Below, in pieces: positions 35,178 to 44,649 of a DNA stretch of 64,000 bases (positions are counted from its first letter, which is position 1; every line of letters begins with the position of its first letter). Made by a program: the position numbers and the translations under genes. The stretch is taken from NCBI GenBank assembly GCA_029204225.1, contig CM055102.1, forward strand, positions 3,103,528 to 3,167,527. Direction: 5' to 3'. The stretch is from Diphasiastrum complanatum (taxonomy: Eukaryota; Streptophyta; Lycopodiopsida; Lycopodiales; Lycopodiaceae). Under the pieces are notes generated by a model. It made no database searches. It was not told the origin of the DNA and was given only the letters and a program-made list of their open reading frames with translations.

Positions 35178-37787
35178 CATTAATGAAGTTATATATACAC
35201 ATTCCTTTGTTGTGTTTCTAGTGTATTCATATGAAGTGATATATACCATAGTTGCAGCGAATCGCGATTCGTTGGGTCTGCGATTCGCGGGTCGCGATTC
35301 TGCAAATCGCGATTCGCGACCCAGAATCGCAAAAATTTTTTTTTTTTTTTTTTTTTTTTGGGAAAAATAGCTTATTGCTGAAATTTTTTTAGGGGATCAA
35401 TGGTCAAACCAGCGTTTTGCCTCTCAGAAGTGCAGTAGATGAGGCACAAACAGATCTTATTTTCAGTAGCTATCCGGTTGTCATTTGCTCTGGTTTTCAG
35501 TAAATGTTAATGCTACAGTTTGGACTATCAACTATATGAATGATGATCACTTTTGCAATTGGTTCACTGGAGATGTGAGTGCAATGTACATACAGTTGGG
35601 GGCATAAATATTGGGCCCTTCTTGGTGCGCATTTGGACCCCATTTTTATCTACAGGGGGGCGGTAGCCCCCTGGTGGGGGGTTTGGGGGGCAATGCCCCC
35701 CAACGGCGGGGTCCGGGGGCTGCCGGTAGACCCCGGCCCCGACGGTAAGGCCTCTTCATGATTTGGCCTTCCAACTCCCCGAGTGAAAACACACCTTTTG
35801 GTGTTTCGCACCCGAAACAGTCGGCAAACTACACAATCATAATCCCCTCGATCAGAGCTTTCATCTGATACCCATATTGCCTAAAAAAGTTTCAAAAAAA
35901 AAAAATTGATTCTACACGATTATGGGAAAATCCCGAATCGCGAATCGGAATCGCAATTCTGATCGCGATTCTGAATCGCGATTTGGGAATCGCGCTGCAA
36001 CTATGATATATACATAAATTCCTTTGTTTGTGGTGTATATTCTAACAAGGATTTTCTTGTGGTGTTTTCAGGAAAAGCTCAATCTTTGTCGCCAGAAGCA
36101 GAAAGGTTGACTTCTGAAGCTATTGAGGAGTTTAAAGAATCAAAAGAGAAAGACCAGGATGATGCTCCAAGTGAAGATGGCCTTGATGAGGATGGGGAGT
36201 TTAAGAAAGGAGTGTTTCTTGAGGCTACAAAAGGTGAAGAGGAGTTGGCTGCAGATTTTAAACCAAAGGAACCAACTCCTGAAGGTCGCCAGTTAGAGAG
36301 ATCTAGGTACGCATCAAATTCAGAATATTCTTATTAGTCTGGATGAATGTCTCTGTTATTATTATTATTATTAATGGAGCTCAATTTCAAAATCATAGCA
36401 ATATTTTTTGTTTTTTATTTTAAAAACTTCTGATGCATCCGTTTATGTCAAGTTTTAGTACGGGGTTGGTTGGATTCACTTCAATCGATTATCTGCACCA
36501 ACTCTGAGCAATGGACACATTTAAATTTTTTGCAATTATTGCAGGAGCCAGAGCCAGAGTCCCAGGAGGAGTTTGAGCAAAAGTCCCAAGCAGAGGGTAA
36601 GTAGGAGTCCAAGTAGGAGCCGTAGCTTGAGCCCAGATCAAAGCGGGAGTATTAGTAGAAGTGTGAGCAAGAGCCCAAGTAGGAATCCTGTATCAAAGAA
36701 GCGGAGCCCGTCAGCTGCTGTGGCTGCCCCAATTCTGAAATCCCGATCACCAACTCCTGCAAGAAGTGCAAGCCCTGAAGGCACTCCTAAGCGAATTAGA
36801 AGAGGAAGAGGCTTCAGTCAACAGTACTCTTTTGCTCGCCGATATCGTACACCTTCCCCAGATAGGTCTCCTCCCAGATCGTACCGTTATGCTGGAAGGA
36901 GTATTCCAGAACGTGATTATGATCGATATGACAGGAGCAGAAGTGACAGGTATAACGTTCTTTATCTCTGCATTGCTTTACGGCTTTGGCTTAAGCAGAA
37001 ATGTTTCAAATTGTACATACTTTGGTGCATTCTCGAAGCTAGCTGATGTTTTGATGTCTAATGTCAGATATGGAGGATATGGAGGTTATCGGGATCGCAC
37101 TCCTCCCAGGCGTTACAGAACTCCGCCAAGGTGAAGCAGACAGATATTATTTGTGATTTAGATGAAACTTTAAGGATTGAATTGTGTATGTCTCAGTTTT
37201 GGCAAGTGATTTTCTTTTGATGATTGCCTTCAAGAGACTAACCCACATTTTCTTTTTCTGTAGAAAAGTTATGTGAAAATTTTTCTTCTTAGAATGAATT
37301 TCCCCCCCCATTTGGATGTTGCAGATACCGCAGGAGTCGTACCCGTAGTCGAAGTTTGAGCAGAAGTCGCAGTCCTCTTGTGCGGCGTGACCGGGGTCGT
37401 CGAACCTATAGTCGAAGTCCAAGCCGTAGTCATTCTCCACATGAGGAGCGTCCCCGAATCAGTGACAATTTGAAAGCTCGTCTTGGTCGTCAACAAGCTG
37501 GTAGCCAGTCCAAAGATACAGATGGTAATGGCTCTGTACGAAGTGGAAAGAATAGATCATTGAGCAGGAGCTCCCATGAGTCAAGGTCCCCTCGGAGATC
37601 TGCCTCAAAAAGCCTGTCTATCCGTAGTGACCATGAGCCCAGTAAAGATAAAGTAGTTGCACCTTCAAGGAGACAACGTCCTGCATCTGGCTCTTTGAGT
37701 AGATCCCCTTCAAGGAGCAGGTCACCTCCTGCCAATCGCAGTCTTGTTTCATATGGAGGAGGAAGCCCCGATTCTCATTCAAAATGA
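20079..37787 (+). CDS. CYP95: SR-rich cyclophilin (peptidyl-prolyl isomerase), CYP95-like, 762 aa
   Basis: Prolyl cis-trans isomerase with an RS-type tail, expected in nuclear speckles with SR splicing factors. Exons: 20079-20177, 20416-20470, 24331-24419, 24712-24736, 25153-25191, 25291-25408, 25851-26014, 30588-30957, 31120-31283, 36072-36306, 36545-36949, 37068-37130, 37325-37787 (2289 nt, all GT-AG, phase unbroken). The cyclophilin domain spans residues 10-184. CypA-equivalent catalytic residues are kept (R73, F78, M79, Q81, A119, F131, H144), but the Trp that contacts cyclosporin is His139, as in other SR-cyclophilins. Residues 197-375 are Lys/Arg- and Ser/Asp-rich; about 452 onward is RS-rich, with [20 protein letters not shown] and a C-terminal [10 protein letters not shown] and LVSY, all CYP95 hallmarks. 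Met7 is an alternative start with better context. CYP63 is the close alternative. Confidence 0.93.
23907..23945. repeat. (GA)n microsatellite in intron 2
   Basis: About 39 bp of perfect GA, in the intron between coding exons 2 and 3. The Leu/Ser or Arg/Glu frames it opens are artefacts. Confidence 0.95.
24233..24295. repeat. (GA)n microsatellite 35 bp before the exon 3 acceptor
   Basis: About 63 bp of perfect GA ending at 24295. The exon 3 acceptor AG is at 24329-24330, so the purine run stands just upstream of the expected branch-point zone, leaving a short T-rich tract (ATTTATTGACTTTTGGC) to serve splicing. Confidence 0.95.
26150..26237. repeat. Compound (GT)n(GA)n microsatellite in intron 7
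   Basis: About 32 bp of GT followed directly by about 56 bp of GA. The right flank starts a repeat module (ATCTTTTCCATGCGAAAGG) shared with 34500. Confidence 0.95.
26238..26400. repeat. Microsatellite-linked repeat family, copy A
   Basis: Follows the GA run with TCTTTTCCATGCGAAAGGGC, ATATAAGAC and AGTACATCCAAGT, which align with the copy at 34495 and more weakly with 31800-31930. All three lie in introns of the CYP95-like gene. Confidence 0.55.
26795..27337 (+). mobile_element. Ty3/gypsy gag fragment in intron 7
   Basis: Two consecutive frames, broken by a stop at 27073, carry a retrotransposon gag core ([14 protein letters not shown], then [45 protein letters not shown]) and a Lys-rich tail. 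The gag at 33271-34110 has the same blocks ([28 protein letters not shown]), so both derive from one family. It is in sense orientation to the host gene. No LTR or pol is visible next to it. Confidence 0.75.
28412..29000 (-). mobile_element. Ty1/copia gag-protease fragment in intron 7 (minus strand)
   Basis: A CCHC zinc knuckle ([14 protein letters not shown], about 28830-28880) is followed downstream by the retropepsin start [11 protein letters not shown] (about 28670), keeping the catalytic DSG motif, and by DNVLYVPTI (about 28475), the usual copia block after the protease. Frames are broken and the rest of pol is absent. The orientation is opposite to the host gene. Confidence 0.72.
29110..30587 (+). 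other. Distal part of intron 7, no gene seen
   Basis: No homologous coding block. It ends with a T-rich tract and TTCTGCAG acceptor at 30587, immediately before the Lys/Arg-rich exon 8. Confidence 0.5.
31800..31960. repeat. Microsatellite-linked repeat family, copy B (divergent, no GA tract)
   Basis: Aligns with 34520-34620 through TGTACATCTTAAGTGTG and GGAGCGTATAAATG blocks. It lies in intron 9. Confidence 0.45.
32204..33250 (+). repeat. Possible gypsy LTR/leader upstream of the intron 9 gag
   Basis: TGTTAGGGACCC at 32204 is a plausible LTR start, and CCTAACA at 33258-33264 would give a 7-bp inverted end about 1.06 kb later. However, that end overlaps the likely gag start region and no primer site follows. 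The extent is tentative. Confidence 0.3.
33271..34440 (+). mobile_element. Ty3/gypsy gag-protease remnant in intron 9
   Basis: Gag starts near 33274 ([17 protein letters not shown]) and continues after a frame break at about 33365 with the retrotransposon gag core ([18 protein letters not shown], then [14 protein letters not shown]). After another break near 33760 it reads [25 protein letters not shown] and YDDTH, then a Lys-rich tail, and at about 34360-34410 the retropepsin C-terminal block ([10 protein letters not shown]). Reverse transcriptase and later domains are missing. Sense orientation to the host gene. The sequence switches at about 34460 to a GA/GAAA tract. Confidence 0.8.
34465..35103. 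repeat. Microsatellite-linked repeat family, copy C, with an unidentified minus ORF
   Basis: Bounded by GAGAGAAAGAAAG at 34465 and a 72-bp GA run at 35104. It starts TCTTTTCCATGCCAAAAGGC, a small hairpin, matching copy A. The minus frame 35074-34670 (134 codons; begins [16 protein letters not shown], with an acidic [12 protein letters not shown] stretch) matches no family I recognise. Since no stop interrupts 134 codons it may be a captured exon or part of a transposon gene. Confidence 0.4.
35104..35175. repeat. (GA)n microsatellite in intron 9
   Basis: About 72 bp of GA, 70 bp to the left of the hAT-type element. Confidence 0.95.
35247..36005. mobile_element. Complete non-autonomous hAT-type DNA transposon, 759 bp
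   Basis: Perfect 13-bp terminal inverted repeats (CATAGTTGCAGCG at 35247-35259; its reverse complement at 35993-36005) flanked by perfect 8-bp target duplications ATATATAC (35239-35246 and 36006-36013). Eight-bp duplications and CA-starting ends are the hAT signature. Both subterminal zones are packed with ATCGCGATTC-type repeats, the usual transposase-binding arrangement of hAT elements. The interior has a poly-T tract (about 35336-35359) and a very GC-rich hairpin zone (35650-35745), and encodes no transposase. It is inserted in intron 9 of the CYP95-like gene, its target duplication ending 58 bp before exon 10. Confidence 0.88.
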
Positions 37788-38200
37788 TAGAGTTTTGCAA
37801 GATGATTTTTTGGAATCTTAGTTTAGACTCAGTAAATCATAGAAATGCATTTTGGTCGGTTTGGGTTCTTAGCCAGGGATTCAGCTAGTTGGTTTGCTAT
37901 AGAAGATGGGATCGTAAAGCAGTTACTTGGTAAATATGCTGGCTAGCAACTCTATCAGTGAGACAATACAATCGGTTTTTGCAGGTGATGAAATTTCGAA
38001 GTGTAGTGTTTAGTTTAACTTTGTACATGTTGAGGGCCAGCTATTTGAACTCGTATGTCAAATGCATGCCACATCCAGCGATATAATGTGGCTATTTCTT
38101 TTTAACTATACTAAGTTAGGCTCATTCTTGTGCTGTTGACTTGACTTCCATTACACTTGGAATAAACTTCTGTAGAGTATGATAATGCAGTGCTATTTTG
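37788..38200 (+). other. 3' UTR of the CYP95-like gene
   Basis: T-rich sequence after the stop. The best polyadenylation signal is AATAAA in TTGGAATAAACTTC (about 38160). The exact end is inferred. Confidence 0.5.
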
Positions 38201-40995
38201 GTATAAGTCATGCTTGTGCTGCTGCAATGAGAACTGTGGGATGTATTCATAGGTTGTTGCATTTAATTATGTTAGCATTTGCATTTCATGGCTTGTTTGT
38301 ACCTGTAGCTTGCAAAGATTAGAAGGCCTTTACCTCACAACAATGTGATATTTGATGCTTTCTGATACCAATGGGGCTTGGAACGACTGAAGAAGTTTTA
38401 TCATCACCATCAAGAATTGCAGAGTCAGCATAATTGCATCAATTTTTACTGCTTTTCATTTCAAAAGTTAATCATGAAATTCAGCCATGGTCTAAGTAGG
38501 TTGGTCTAAACACTGTTTCTTCTTAGCATAGAGTTTGGACGTCTGGACTTCTATTCATAAAATCAGCTTGTGAGAAATTGGAATTGTTAAGAGCAGTAGG
38601 AAAGAAATCCTCTAGACCTCTACTTTTTTTTGCCTGTTTAAGTCACGAAGTTCACTTGTCTATCAAGTTAACTAGAATGATTACAACCACATCATTGTGG
38701 AAATGAGAGTCTGGATACAATTTTCTCTTTCAATCCCACTCCTCTTTCAAGGCCTCCTAATTAAAACGAAGAGCAAGGATGTGGAAGGTTCATATGGTTA
38801 TTAGAGTGGTCTATGATTGAGGTGGAATTTGGTGATGTTGCAGGTGTGAACTATTGGTTCAATTCATATCCAGTTTAAATTCCTCTTATTAGAAGTTGAT
38901 TTTGTATAGTATTGTTTTAATTAGTTTGTCCAGTTTTGTATAGTATTAGTTTGTCATGTCTTTGTACTAATTTTCTGTTGCTTGTGAAGTTTTGGAGGTG
39001 ACTTATTTTTCTTAGCAGATCAGAAATAAATCATTTGGTGTTTCAGCAATATCTAGACATTATCCTACCTCTGGCATAAGTGTCCCTTGGCAGCATGCTG
39101 AAGGGCAGGTGAACTAAACGTTTAAGGTGCTGAAGATATTGCCAGAAATATGTAGTAGTTTATCATCTATGCAAAGGGCAATTTGTAATTGCTTGCAAAT
39201 GAACACGAAAAATAAAGTGGTACTCACCATGTTAGAGCACATCCCATAGCTTAATCGAGCAGAAATCCTGTAGAGTGTAGACTATGTATCTGTGACAAGA
39301 AAAGGAAGGTGATCACCTTTTAGTCACATCTTCTTTGGTAAATGTAGGCTTCAGACCTACCATAAAGTTTTGCCAAAATGAAGTGGAGTTTGAAGGGAGC
39401 TAGGGAAAATTATTTACAAGGAAAACCTATGAAGCCCAGAGTGAACAAGATATTATCCTTCGTACAAAAGCAAATGTAATTTGAGCCCCAGCCATGCACT
39501 TCCCCCCAGCCCTTCCCTACTAAATGGTGTGAAATGTTTGCCAATATAAGGAAAATAAAAGTTTCACACTATGTGTACAAGAAGTCAGAAGTATGTGTGA
39601 TTGTTAAGTCAAAAGACCAGCTCGAGGAATTGTCCATACAAAAAAGTTTGTGCCCCACCTTTTTTAAACTCTCACAGGGACAATTCAAGCCTTCGAGAAG
39701 AGGCAGGGACAATTCAAGCCTTCGAGAAGAGGCAGAGTTCAAGGATGATCAAATCCCAATTTTGGAACTTGCTTTGGGAAAATATGGTGAAACTTGAAAC
39801 TTGAAGTTACAGGAAGTTGGAACCCTTGATAATATAATAGGACCATCAATTGCATTGGCAAGTAGCCATATTGGAGCAAGTAATTTTGGACTGTTGAAAA
39901 AAACCCTAGGAATTAGTAAACCTACCATTATTTTTTGTTTTGTTGCAAGGTTCATTTTTCATGACTTTCCACTATATCTATAATTTTGTTACCTTTTCTA
40001 CTATTTTTCCTTTATGAGGCTTTCCCAAGGCATTTGACATTTCTATTTAGCTTTTGTATAAACTCAACAATCTAAGTTAGTTTTCAAGAAAAAGTTGATC
40101 AAAGATGTAGAAAAGTGATTAATTGCAAGGGTTTAGCAAATGAACAAAAAGAAAGTGCTCTCAAGAAACCAAGACCGTTTAGACAACTATGGATATTAAA
40201 TAACAAACCACATTTAGACAATTTTATTTATGGGCCCTTGATTCCCATGATTGGAGTGCTCATCATGCCCTTAAGAGGAAAGATCCTTCATAAATATTTG
40301 AATCGTGCACCTTGAACTAGATTGGACACCTCATGTTAATGTGAGGCGGGCTGCTGCGAATTCATTGTGTCATAGTTCGCTTGGAAACATTTTTTAAAAA
40401 TTCTCCAGTTTATTGCACAAATCACTATGTCTATCCTAGGAATGGAATTCCTACCAGTTTATTGCACAAATCACTATGTCTATCCTAGGAATGGAATTCC
40501 TACCACTTTTCTGTAATCGCACATTGCACTACGTGGTTCCTAGAAGGGGCAAAATAAATTGGAGAACCAATGGACAATTTATGTATAGTAATCACTTCAT
40601 TTTGGGCTTTGGTACTTGTAGGTATAGTTAGGTTGTATTTCGTTTGGAGTCTGTAGCCCTTCCGTTGACCCAAAATTTTAGTTTTTGACCTATTTCTTCG
40701 AAGTGAAGAAAAATTCTTCTTCATGAATTTCAGGGACTTGGGTCTTCTTCAAAATATAAATTTAGGCCCTTTCACTCTATTTCAAGCCGTTGATCCAGAT
40801 CTAATGGCCCACATTGATTTACTTTTGATTCTAGATCAACCTGAGCTTCTTCATGCACTGAATCGAGTTCTTGGGTCCACTGGACACCACTGGACACTTC
40901 AGATATTCTGTTCCGCGCCGAACCGAGTTCTTGGGTTCATTGGACACTTCAGTCCACTATGTTCCTCATGCTAACCATGCACGACCTCCCATGCA

Positions 40996-41000
<5 letters not shown>
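38200..41000. other. Intergenic DNA with short tandem duplications
   Basis: No gene recognised. A short plus frame (39534-39797, 87 aa) is unassigned. Contains a 27-bp direct duplication at about 39677-39733 (GGGACAATTCAAGCCTTCGA) and a perfect 48-bp direct duplication at 40406-40502. A looser repeat of CGAGTTCTTGGGT lies at 40864 and 40924. Confidence 0.4.
40406..40502. repeat. Perfect 48-bp tandem duplication
   Basis: Two adjacent copies of a unit beginning CAGTTTATTGCACAAATCAC and ending GGAATTCCTAC. No differences are seen between copies, so the event is recent (or an assembly artefact). Confidence 0.85.

Positions 41001-41068
<68 letters not shown>
41000..41068. repeat. (TC)n microsatellite
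   Basis: About 68 bp of perfect TC/CT, 170 bp before the start of a 5'-truncated copia element. Confidence 0.95.
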
Positions 41069-41070
<2 letters not shown>

Positions 41071-41239
41071 TCTATTCAATGCACATTTAGTCATTTAAAT
41101 ATGCTTTTCCTTTACATTAAATAAAGTGTATCTAAAATGCTGATTTTTGCAAAAGACACACTAGGTAAGCACAACACAATCTTTTATTTGATAAATAACT
41201 TGCAAGAACTTGTTTCATAAGTTACCTATAAAAGGATAG

Positions 41240-43093
41240 GTTTTGGCTAAGATCCTAGGGCATGCAAAGGGATCATGGTTGGATACTCATCCACCAAGAA
41301 GGCCTATAGAGTCTTTATACTCTCTACTTCTCAAGTTATTGAAAGTAGAGATGTTGTCTTTTATGAAGATCAACACTCATCTTTTGAAGAGGCCGAGATC
41401 AAGAAGTCTATGGATGCATCACCAATTATTGATTTTGAAGACAATCATGATGTAATGGGGTCGAGATTTGAAGAAGACTCTCCTCGGATTTTCTCACCAA
41501 GAAGATCCATGAGAGAAAGATCCGAGCCTAAGAGGCTCTCATATGTTGACAAAGGCAAACAAGTGGATCTTGATTCCACTAATTATGTTTTTTATGTCTC
41601 TCATGAAGAGCCAAAGAATGTACAAGAGGCACTCAATACCAAGGAGTGGTATGATGCCATGAAGCAAGAGTATGATGCATTGATCACCAACAATACTTGG
41701 GAGCTTGTGGATCCTCCATCCAACAAGCATGTGATTGGTTGCAAGTGGGTATTTCGGATCAAGTTCAATCATGATGGCACCATCAACAAGTATAAAGCAA
41801 GATTATGTGCCAAAGGATTTGCTCAAATCCATGGCCTTGATTATGAGGAGACCTTTGCACCAATTGCAAAGATGGTGACAATAAGAATTCTTATTTCTCT
41901 TGCTTGTTTCTTTAAGTGGAAGGTGTTCCAATTAGATGTATCCAATGCTTTTCTAAATGGTTATCTTGAGGAGGAGATCTATATGGAACAACCTCAAGGA
42001 TTCATCAAGGATGAGTCCAAAGTGTGCTTGCACTTAATTCTTTTTTTATCTCACTAGGATTTACTCTTAGTGACTATGATCCTTCCATGTATCTAAAGTT
42101 TGTTGATAGCAATATTGTCATTCTTCTAATTTATGTTGATGACATTATTCTTTGTGGAAGTAATATCAAGCTAGTTGATGAAACTAAGCTAGCACTTGGA
42201 TGTGAGTTTAAAATGCAAGATCTAGGAGAGATGCATTACATCCTAGGCCTAGAAATTGATTTTTATGAAAATCATGTCTTTATATGCCAATCTAGATATG
42301 CTCACTCTATGTTGAAAAAATTCCATATGGAAAATTGTAAGAGCATAGATACTCGAATGGAGCAAATTGTAAAAGATCCTAATGAAGGTGATGAAAGATC
42401 CTTTGAGGACATCACACTTTTTAGGAGTCTTGTAGGCTCCTTAATTTGGCTTACCATTACTAGGCCCGATCTAAGTTTGTGCACAAATTGAGTCAATTTA
42501 TGCAAGATCCTACGATCCATCATTGGAAGATGGCCAAGAGGACTCTAAGATATGTATCTTCATCTTGTGATTATGGTCTACTTTATAAAAGTGAAGATCT
42601 ATCCATTGTTGGCTACTCGGATTCGGACTTTGCAAGTGACAAGATGGATCGAAAGTCTATTAGTGCATACACTATATTTCTTGGAGGCAATCTAATATCT
42701 TGGTTTTCCAAAAAGCAAGATACTATATCTCTCTCTTCATGTGAGGCCGAGTACAAAGCACTCACTACAACTACCAAAGAGGTGCTTTGGATCAAGAGGT
42801 TATTAATGGAGCTAAAGTGCATCAAGGAAGATGATCTACCAATGATCAAGTGTGATAACATCTCAGCCCAAGCTCTTGCCAATAATCCCATATTTCATGC
42901 AATAAGCAAGCACATAGAAGTGGCACACCATTTTGTGAGAGAAAAGCTTATTGGAGGAGAAATCTATTTGGAGCATGTCAACTCATCCTCTTGTATTGCC
43001 GATCTACTCACCAAGTCTTTTAGCAAAAGTGCTTTCATCAAGCATAGATCTAATCTTGGAGTTATATCAAGATCAATGCTTAAATCTTCATAG
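41240..43093 (+). mobile_element. Ty1/copia pol (RT-RNase H), 5'-truncated and broken
   Basis: Starts inside the integrase C-terminus (VGYSSTKKAYRVF, then SRDVVFYED). Reverse transcriptase follows from about 41600 (WYDAMKQEYDAL, CKWVFRIKFN, YEETFAPIAK, FQLDVSNAFLNG, IYMEQPQGF) to the catalytic LIYVDD box at about 42130, then LGEMHYILGLEI and TRPDLSL. RNase H spans about 42500-43000 (YSDSDFASD; SLSSCEAEYKAL; ISKHIEVAHHFVRE; DLLTKS). Around 42035 the block that normally contains LYGLKQ is deleted, shifting frame, and another shift lies at about 42480. Otherwise the copy is well preserved, so it is fairly young. Gag, protease and most of integrase are gone. Confidence 0.92.
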
Positions 43094-43103
43094 ATAATTT
43101 TTT

Positions 43104-43115
43104 AGGAGAAAAAGA
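43104..43115 (+). other. Polypurine tract of the copia element
   Basis: AGGAGAAAAAGA, 11 bp after the pol stop and 7 bp before the proposed 3' LTR start at 43123, the standard position for plus-strand priming. Confidence 0.6.
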
Positions 43116-43122
43116 TTTTCTA

Positions 43123-43830
43123 TGTTAGATATAGGGGTCTTATGTTTTTTATATCAAGCATCTAGGTGTAGGATGTTGATAGGAACAAATTTGGCATAGA
43201 TGACAAATTATGCATTTCCACTTGTAATGCCACTATTGAGCCAAAATAGAGTAAGAGGCTTAACTCGTGCCAATTAGAGTGTAGACAAGTGTAATGTTTT
43301 TGTTTGATGAATTCTAAGAGGTCCAATAGGATTTAGAGGTGGAACCATGTGAGGTCCAATAGGAATTTGAGGTGTGCTTGAATATAGTCCAATAGAATTA
43401 AGAGGTGCATGGATCAATGGTCCAATAGGATTAAGAGGTGACAAAGTGTGGTCGAATCATAGTTAAGCATAGTGGTAGCTCGTGGATCTACTAGTATCAT
43501 TGTACTCCTCATTTTGGATCTAATTGATTTGGTGATTGTGTGGATTTGAGTGTCATTGAGTTTCTAGCTTTCTCTCTCTACCCGAGAGCTCATGATGGTT
43601 TTTCTCTCTCTACTCGAGGAGAGCAGCTTGTTTTACTTAGAATAATTTTTGAATACTTCCCACACGTGTGAGTGAGAGTTGGAAGTGATTGAATGCATGT
43701 AGTAGTGTGTTTTTGCCATAGGATCAAAGATAGATCTTGAATCTCAATCTAGTCTTGATCTTGGTGCATCTACACACCTTAGGAGATCACAAGTACATGT
43801 TGTGGACAATCCACACGTGTGAAATCAACA
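43123..43830 (+). repeat. 3' LTR of the copia element, 708 bp
   Basis: Starts TGTTAGA after the polypurine tract and ends AATCAACA (TGTT/AACA inverted ends). It contains four CCAAT-bearing 33-bp repeats (listed separately). The 5' partner is missing. Confidence 0.6.
43316..43445 (+). repeat. Four 33-bp repeats, each with a CCAAT box, inside the LTR
   Basis: CCAAT occurs at 43323, 43356, 43389 and 43422, exactly 33 bp apart, each inside GTCCAATAG(G)A and followed by GAGGTG. In the U3 part of an LTR such an array could act as an enhancer; that role is inference. Confidence 0.8.
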
Positions 43831-43907
43831 TCGAAAATTGTTCACCTAAGTTGGTTTATCTCATTACATATATTTGTTGATTTTTTCTCGAGTGCTAGTG
43901 TTCGTAG

Positions 43908-44475
43908 GACACCAACTTTATTTGTTTGCAAGGATTTATCAGATGAGACTTTGTCAGATCTCATGGATCAAGGCTGGGATAGTAAAACAAATAATGACAT
44001 AGAATGCAAGATTAAAAAGTCTTCAATGATCTTTCGTTATCATATCGAAAAGCAAATGCTCAGTCTCACATTTAGCTATCAGAGAGACAAGAAAATTGAA
44101 GGTACATGGCTACCACTGGATCAAGACTTTGAACTAAATGGTCACACAAACCGAATGGAGATAAGCATTATCTACAATGAGGAATATTTGACTATGGTTG
44201 AGGTGGAAGAGCATTGGAAGCTTGATTTTATCAGAACAGAGCTCATGCTATTACAAACCAATCTACCAACATATTTTAGATTTATCATCAACGGAAGACT
44301 TGTAAGTACTTTATGTTTATTGCCATTTCAAAATAGTACAAAATCATTGAAAATGACATAATTTACAATTGCACATTCACTTATATTTGTCATGTCACAG
44401 ATGCGAAAAAGACAAGAGCTGATAACGTGCTGCAAAGATCTACCTACAACAATCACCATTGTGGAAGAACAATAA
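43908..44475 (+). pseudogene. Two terminal exons of an unknown gene; ubiquitin-like fold suggested
   Basis: Exon A 43908-44301 (acceptor TTCGTAG, donor GTAAGT) and exon B 44401-44475 (acceptor GTCACAG) join in frame and give about 155 residues ending TITIVEEQ. AATAAA follows at 44482. I do not recognise the family, but residues from MEISIIYNEE onward follow the ubiquitin pattern: a first strand starting at Met, VEVEEHW, a helix-like LDFIRTELMLLQ, LPTYFRFIINGRLM (compare the ubiquitin FAGKQL turn) and a last strand PTTITIV. There is no C-terminal GlyGly, so it would be a built-in ubiquitin-like domain. The 5' exons are missing; a copia LTR ends 77 bp upstream of exon A. The splice sites and open frames look undamaged. 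Confidence 0.5.
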
Positions 44476-44649
44476 CTTCAAATAAAGTTTAGTAAAAATC
44501 TGTGTATAAACTTTTTCATTCAATAAATGAAAGTCCAAGTTGGGCTCCCAAATTCATAAAATGGAGTAGCATATGATATACCAATGTATATTTCTCTATG
44601 AATTCTATACATGTGCAATCTATTTATGTTCTATGCTATCTGTATTGTT

